Position numbers and translations under genes: made by a program
NCBI GenBank assembly: GCA_964411875.1
Contig: CAYPMT010000050.1
Location: 1-16,897 of the forward strand
Direction: 5' to 3'
Length of the DNA stretch: 16,897 bases
From: Aliikangiella sp964411875
GTDB taxonomy: Bacteria > Pseudomonadota > Gammaproteobacteria > Enterobacterales > Kangiellaceae
Notes under the pieces: generated by a model
The model's input: the letters and a program-made list of their open reading frames with translations, nothing else
Told to the model about the DNA's origin: nothing
The model's database searches: none
Shown here: in pieces, positions 13,497 through 16,897 of the stretch
Numbering within the stretch: position 1 is the stretch's first letter
Layout of the letters: every line of letters starts with the position of its first letter

Positions 13497-14240
13497 ATGA
13501 CTGATGCCATATTAGGCTTTATCGAAGAGTATTCTAGCTGGGCAATTCTTATTGCTTTTTTAATTGCTTTTTTTGAGTCTTTAGCAATTATTGGCTTATT
13601 TATGCCTGGTTGGGTTTTATTGTTTGGTATCGGCACATTGATTGGTGCTAATCAATTGGACTTATACTCAATTTTGATCGGTGTTTATTTTGGTGCTGTT
13701 GTTGGCGAGTATTTTAGTTATCATTTAGGTTTTTACTATCATGAAAAGATTTTAAGCTGGCCTTGGGTAGCGAGACATCAAAAGATGATGGGTAAGATGC
13801 ATGAATTTTTTGATAAACATGGCATAGTAGGTGTTTTTATTGGACGCTTTTTAGGGCCTACACGTGCGCTAGTGCCTTTTATTGCCGGCGTGTCACAAAT
13901 GAATAAAGTCAGCTTCTTTTGGGTCAATATAATATCTGCTGTGTTATGGGTTCCATTTTATGTATTTCCAGGCATGTTGGTTGGGGCTGCATTTTCTTTG
14001 GATAAATCGGTTGCCTACCAACTCATATTTATTTTAGTTTTAATCGGAATTGCTATCTATTTTGCTGTTAAATTTAATCGAGAATATTGGTTCAAACAGA
14101 AGGACAAAAAATTACGTTTAAGTTTTATTAAAGCTAACTTATCACTATTAATTTTAGTCTTGATGATAACGATTATTTACCAATCAAGTTATTGGTCGCT
14201 GATTGAAGAGATTAGCGCTATTTTTTTGAGCAAGCTTTAA
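13497..14240 (+). CDS. DedA family (SNARE-associated/VTT domain) inner membrane protein
   Basis: DedA proteins are inner-membrane proteins linked to proton-motive-force homeostasis and, in some members, undecaprenyl-phosphate or lipid flipping. The 247-residue protein carries the family domain: FFESLAIIGLFMPGWVLLFG (25-44) with the conserved Glu27, GAVVGEYFSYHLG (66-78), and HGIVGVFIGRFLGPTRALVP then FIAGVSQM (108-135) with Arg117 and Arg123. The acidic residue that follows Pro-Gly in E. coli YqjA/YghB is Trp39 here, which suggests another subfamily. An extra hydrophobic C-terminal segment spans about 213-229. The Shine-Dalgarno is poor. It converges on phaR and is not in the higBA transcript. 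Confidence 0.9.
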   Translation: MTDAILGFIEEYSSWAILIAFLIAFFESLAIIGLFMPGWVLLFGIGTLIGANQLDLYSILIGVYFGAVVGEYFSYHLGFYYHEKILSWPWVARHQKMMGKMHEFFDKHGIVGVFIGRFLGPTRALVPFIAGVSQMNKVSFFWVNIISAVLWVPFYVFPGMLVGAAFSLDKSVAYQLIFILVLIGIAIYFAVKFNREYWFKQKDKKLRLSFIKANLSLLILVLMITIIYQSSYWSLIEEISAIFLSKL

Positions 14241-14253
14241 TAAAAATTTTAGC

Positions 14254-14276
14254 CTGATGTTTTTATCAGTGTTTTA
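14254..14276. terminator. Weak hairpin between convergent DedA-family gene and phaR
   Basis: CTGAT (14254-14258) and ATCAG (14265-14269) form a 5-bp stem around GTTTTT, followed on the plus strand by TGTTTTATT and on the minus strand by a run of A and T. It lies exactly in the 36-base convergent gap and is the only visible terminator candidate for either gene. The stem is short. Confidence 0.4.
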
Positions 14277-14768
14277 TTAAAGTGATCTATAGTCTTGTTT
14301 TTGTTTTTTAAGTTGAGTTGTTTTATTTGTCCAGCTATCCATATTTTGTTCAGCAATGTTTTGCATGGATGAAATTGATTGGCTGTTCAATAAAGTACTT
14401 AATGGACTTTTAAGACCAGCTTTACGCTCCATAAAAAGGTTTACACTATGTTCAAGAAAGCGACTCATCATTGCTTGCATTGAATCGCCATAAAAACGCA
14501 TAAATTCTTTAAGAACTTCAGTAGTCAAAATAGGTTGTTGGTTAGTTTCTTCTTCGAGCAAAATTTGCAATAAAGTAGGGCGGGTTATATCTTCGTGGGT
14601 TTTAGCATCAATAACTTTAAAATCGTTATGGGATAAAACTAAATCTTTAATTTCATGTAAAGTAATATAGCGACTGATGTTTGTGTCATATAAACGCCGA
14701 TTGGTATATTTTTTGATAATTCTTACAGGGTTGGTAGGGTTTGCATTCGTAACATTATTCTTGGGCAT
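14277..14768 (-). CDS. phaR: PhaR-type polyhydroxyalkanoate synthesis regulator
   Basis: PhaR proteins bind DNA and PHA granules and repress phasin and related genes until polymer accumulates. The 163-residue protein has the N-terminal PHB/PHA accumulation regulator domain: VRIIKKYTNRRLYDTNISRY (15-34), then ITLHEIKDLVLSHNDFKVID and KTHEDITRPTLLQILLEEE. A second domain (about 82-118) contains LKEFMRFYGDSMQAMMSRFL and EHSVNLFMERK. The C-terminal tail is polar. The ribosome-binding site is weak. It lies on the same strand 160 bases after acs; no PHA synthase or phasin gene is in the window, so its targets are elsewhere. Confidence 0.93.
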   Translation of the reverse strand: MPKNNVTNANPTNPVRIIKKYTNRRLYDTNISRYITLHEIKDLVLSHNDFKVIDAKTHEDITRPTLLQILLEEETNQQPILTTEVLKEFMRFYGDSMQAMMSRFLEHSVNLFMERKAGLKSPLSTLLNSQSISSMQNIAEQNMDSWTNKTTQLKKQKQDYRSL

Positions 14769-14843
14769 GTTTGTAAGCCTATTTTATGTTTTATTTATTG
14801 GCTAGTGAGAAAGCATTTTAGCTTATTTAGACTAGCTTTTTTT

Positions 14844-14870
14844 ATTGTATGAATGATCAAATCCTGTCCA
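14844..14870 (-). promoter_or_regulatory. Possible phaR promoter
   Basis: On the minus strand TGGACA (plus 14865-14870) and TACAAT (plus 14844-14849) each match consensus at five of six positions, but the spacer is only 15 bases. It lies in the 160-base acs-phaR gap, about 75 bases before the phaR start. No strong terminator for acs is visible in this gap, so read-through transcription is also possible. Confidence 0.35.
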
Positions 14871-14928
14871 GTGTAACAAGAACTAGGTCGTTATGACAAT
14901 AAAATTCGCTTAGTGATTTTTATTTTAC

Positions 14929-16857
14929 TTAACGATTTTCTATTAAATCATTCACAACGGATGGATCAGCAAGCGTTGAAGTGTCACCCAGATTATCAAA
15001 TTCTTCTGCTGCAATTTTTCTGAGTATGCGTCGCATAATTTTACCTGAACGAGTTTTAGGTAAGCCAGGTGCCCATTGAATAAATTCGGGTTTTGCAATA
15101 GCGCCAATTTCTTTGGCAACAAACTGGATTAATTCTTGTTTAAGTTGGTCATTTGATTCTATGCCAAGCATGAGTGTGACATAAGCGTAGATACCTTCAC
15201 CTTTTATATCGTGAGGAAAACCAACAACGGCAGCTTCAGCAACCGATGGATGTAAAACTAAAGCGCTTTCAATTTCAGCTGTACCTAGCCGATGTCCTGA
15301 TACGTTAAGTACATCATCCATTCGACCGGTTATCCAAAAGTAGTTATCGGCATCACGTTTTGCACCATCGCCAGTAAAATAATAACCGGGAAATTGAGCA
15401 AAATAAGTATCAAAGAAACGTTTATGATCACCATAAACACCTCTCATTTGCCCTGGCCAACTTTGTTGCATAACAAGGCTACCAGCAGCTTCACCTTCGA
15501 GTATTTGTCCGTCATTATCAACTAGCATAGGTTTAATACCAAAAAATGGTTTGCTTGCTGAACCAGGCTTTAGCTCATGAGCTCCAGCTAATGGGGTAAT
15601 TAAAATACCGCCTGTTTCTGTTTGCCACCAGGTATCCACGATTGGACATTGTTCATTACCAATAACCTGGTAATACCAATCCCAGGCTTCAGGATTAATG
15701 GGTTCGCCGACAGTCCCTAAAAGCCGGAGACTTTTTCTTGATGTTTGCGTAACTAAATCATTACCGAGACACATGAGTGCACGTATGGCGGTCGGTGCAG
15801 TATAAAAAATAGAGACTTGGTGAGAATCAATCACTTGCCAAAATCGTGAAGCATCGGGATATGTAGGAACACCTTCAAAAACTAATGTGGTTGCCGCATT
15901 GGCAAGCGGGCCGTAAAAAATATAAGAGTGACCTGTAATCCATCCAGCATCCGCAGTACACCAATAGATATCATCGTCATGATAATCGAACACATATTTA
16001 TGTGTCATAGCCGCGTAAAGAATATAGCCGCCCGATGTATGTAACACGCCTTTGGGTTTGCCTGTTGAGCCTGATGTATAAAGAATAAATAAAGGATCTT
16101 CTGCTTGCATGATCTCTGGTTCACATTGATTAGACGCGGCTTCTCTAAGTGCGTAATAATCAACATCAATTGAGTCATTCCAAGCAACGCTGTTCTGGGT
16201 ATGCTTAACGACTAAAACCGTGTGTACACTTGGACAATCAGCAACGGCTTTATCAGTATTGCTTTTTAGAGGAATTGCTTTACCACCACGGATGCCTTCA
16301 TCAGCGGTAATAATAATACGACAATCAGAGTCTAGAATTCGAGTTTTCAGTGATTCTGGTGAAAACCCGCCAAAAACGACTGAATGAACGGCACCAATTC
16401 GAGCACAGGCAAGCATCGCATAACCAACTTCAGGAATCATTGGCATATAAATACACACGCGATCACCTTTCTTAACCCCGCGCTGCTTTAATACATTAGC
16501 AAATCGACAAACCTCATCATGTAATTCTTGATAACTAATATGACGACTATTGCCGGGTTCATCGCCTTCAAAAATAATGGCGGTTTTATTGGCTTTTTCG
16601 GGTAAGTGTCGATCAATACAATTGTAACTAACATTGAGTTCAGCGCCTTCAAACCACTTAATGCTCGCTTTATGATAATCAACATCACTCACCTTATCCC
16701 AAGGCTTATACCAGCTAATAAACTTTTCTGCTTGCTCTGCCCAAAACTTATCAGGATTATTAATCGAATCTTGATACATCGACTGATACTTTTCAGCATT
16801 AATCAGTGATTTTTCAGCAAAAGAGGTAGGAACAGGGTGACGAATTAGCTCGCTCAT
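14929..16857 (-). CDS. acs: Acetyl-CoA synthetase (AMP-forming)
   Basis: Acs activates acetate with ATP to acetyl-AMP and then acetyl-CoA in the cytoplasm. The full 642-residue protein matches family length. Visible motifs are the P-loop-like YTSGSTGKPKGVLHTSGGY (260-278), VGEP (383-386), WWQTETGG (410-417), whose Trp limits the pocket to acetate in known Acs enzymes, and YFTGDGAKRD (493-502). They are followed by GRMDDVLNVSGHRLGTAE (511-528) and PKTRSGKIMRR (600-610), with Lys606 at the position acetylated by Pat-type enzymes. Start ATG 16857 gives the usual MSELIRHPV-like beginning, though the ribosome-binding site is poor. Its promoter lies outside or at the window edge. phaR is downstream on the same strand. 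Confidence 0.98.
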   Translation of the reverse strand: MSELIRHPVPTSFAEKSLINAEKYQSMYQDSINNPDKFWAEQAEKFISWYKPWDKVSDVDYHKASIKWFEGAELNVSYNCIDRHLPEKANKTAIIFEGDEPGNSRHISYQELHDEVCRFANVLKQRGVKKGDRVCIYMPMIPEVGYAMLACARIGAVHSVVFGGFSPESLKTRILDSDCRIIITADEGIRGGKAIPLKSNTDKAVADCPSVHTVLVVKHTQNSVAWNDSIDVDYYALREAASNQCEPEIMQAEDPLFILYTSGSTGKPKGVLHTSGGYILYAAMTHKYVFDYHDDDIYWCTADAGWITGHSYIFYGPLANAATTLVFEGVPTYPDASRFWQVIDSHQVSIFYTAPTAIRALMCLGNDLVTQTSRKSLRLLGTVGEPINPEAWDWYYQVIGNEQCPIVDTWWQTETGGILITPLAGAHELKPGSASKPFFGIKPMLVDNDGQILEGEAAGSLVMQQSWPGQMRGVYGDHKRFFDTYFAQFPGYYFTGDGAKRDADNYFWITGRMDDVLNVSGHRLGTAEIESALVLHPSVAEAAVVGFPHDIKGEGIYAYVTLMLGIESNDQLKQELIQFVAKEIGAIAKPEFIQWAPGLPKTRSGKIMRRILRKIAAEEFDNLGDTSTLADPSVVNDLIENR

Positions 16858-16897
16858 AGAGGCATATCCAATTTATTAGCTTGGGGGTAGCTTAATT

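Noticed and set aside
14889..14935. Inverted repeat after acs as a terminator
   Set aside because: CGCTTAGT and ACTTAACG match at only six of eight positions across a long loop, too weak to call.

Overview
The window is a stretch of chromosome from a low-GC gammaproteobacterium. Protein sequences and gene order are those of the classical gammaproteobacterial S10-spc-alpha ribosomal protein superoperon: S17 is followed by a promoter gap, secY and a zinc-type rpmJ end spc, and rpsM-rpsK-rpsD-rpoA-rplQ form alpha. S14 is the long zinc-free form, and RpoA is colinear with the E. coli protein through its C-terminal domain. PhaR and Acs point to a free-living or facultative metabolism with possible polyhydroxyalkanoate storage. 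I cannot place the organism below class from sequence alone.

Region 1 (1-2658, +): the end of the S10 operon, with partial rplB, then rpsS, rplV, rpsC, rplP, rpmC and rpsQ, tightly packed. Region 2 (2659-8390, +): the spc operon, with a candidate promoter in the rpsQ-rplN gap followed by rplN, rplX, rplE, rpsN, rpsH, rplF, rplR, rpsE, rpmD, rplO, secY and the 37-residue rpmJ. Region 3 (8391-11560, +): the alpha operon, with a good promoter before rpsM, then rpsM, rpsK, rpsD, rpoA, a 152-base gap holding a hairpin, rplQ and a strong bidirectional terminator. Together these genes supply ribosomal subunits, the RNA polymerase alpha subunit and the SecY translocon channel.

Region 4 (11542-14768) is accessory. 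It holds a divergent Lgt-like membrane enzyme on the minus strand whose last codons lie inside the rplQ terminator, a higB-higA type II toxin-antitoxin pair with its own terminator, a DedA-family membrane protein, and a convergent PhaR-type regulator. Region 5 (14929-16857, -) is a complete acetyl-CoA synthetase gene upstream of phaR on the same strand; acetate activation to acetyl-CoA and PHA control are plausibly related in metabolism.

No wholly new system was found. The most notable points are a shared discriminator plus TTTTGTG motif at the spc and alpha promoters, an Lgt homologue lacking two key residues, a terminator used as coding sequence, and a HigB that ends before the usual C-terminal motif. 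There are no tRNA or rRNA genes, insertion sequences or CRISPR arrays that I can see.
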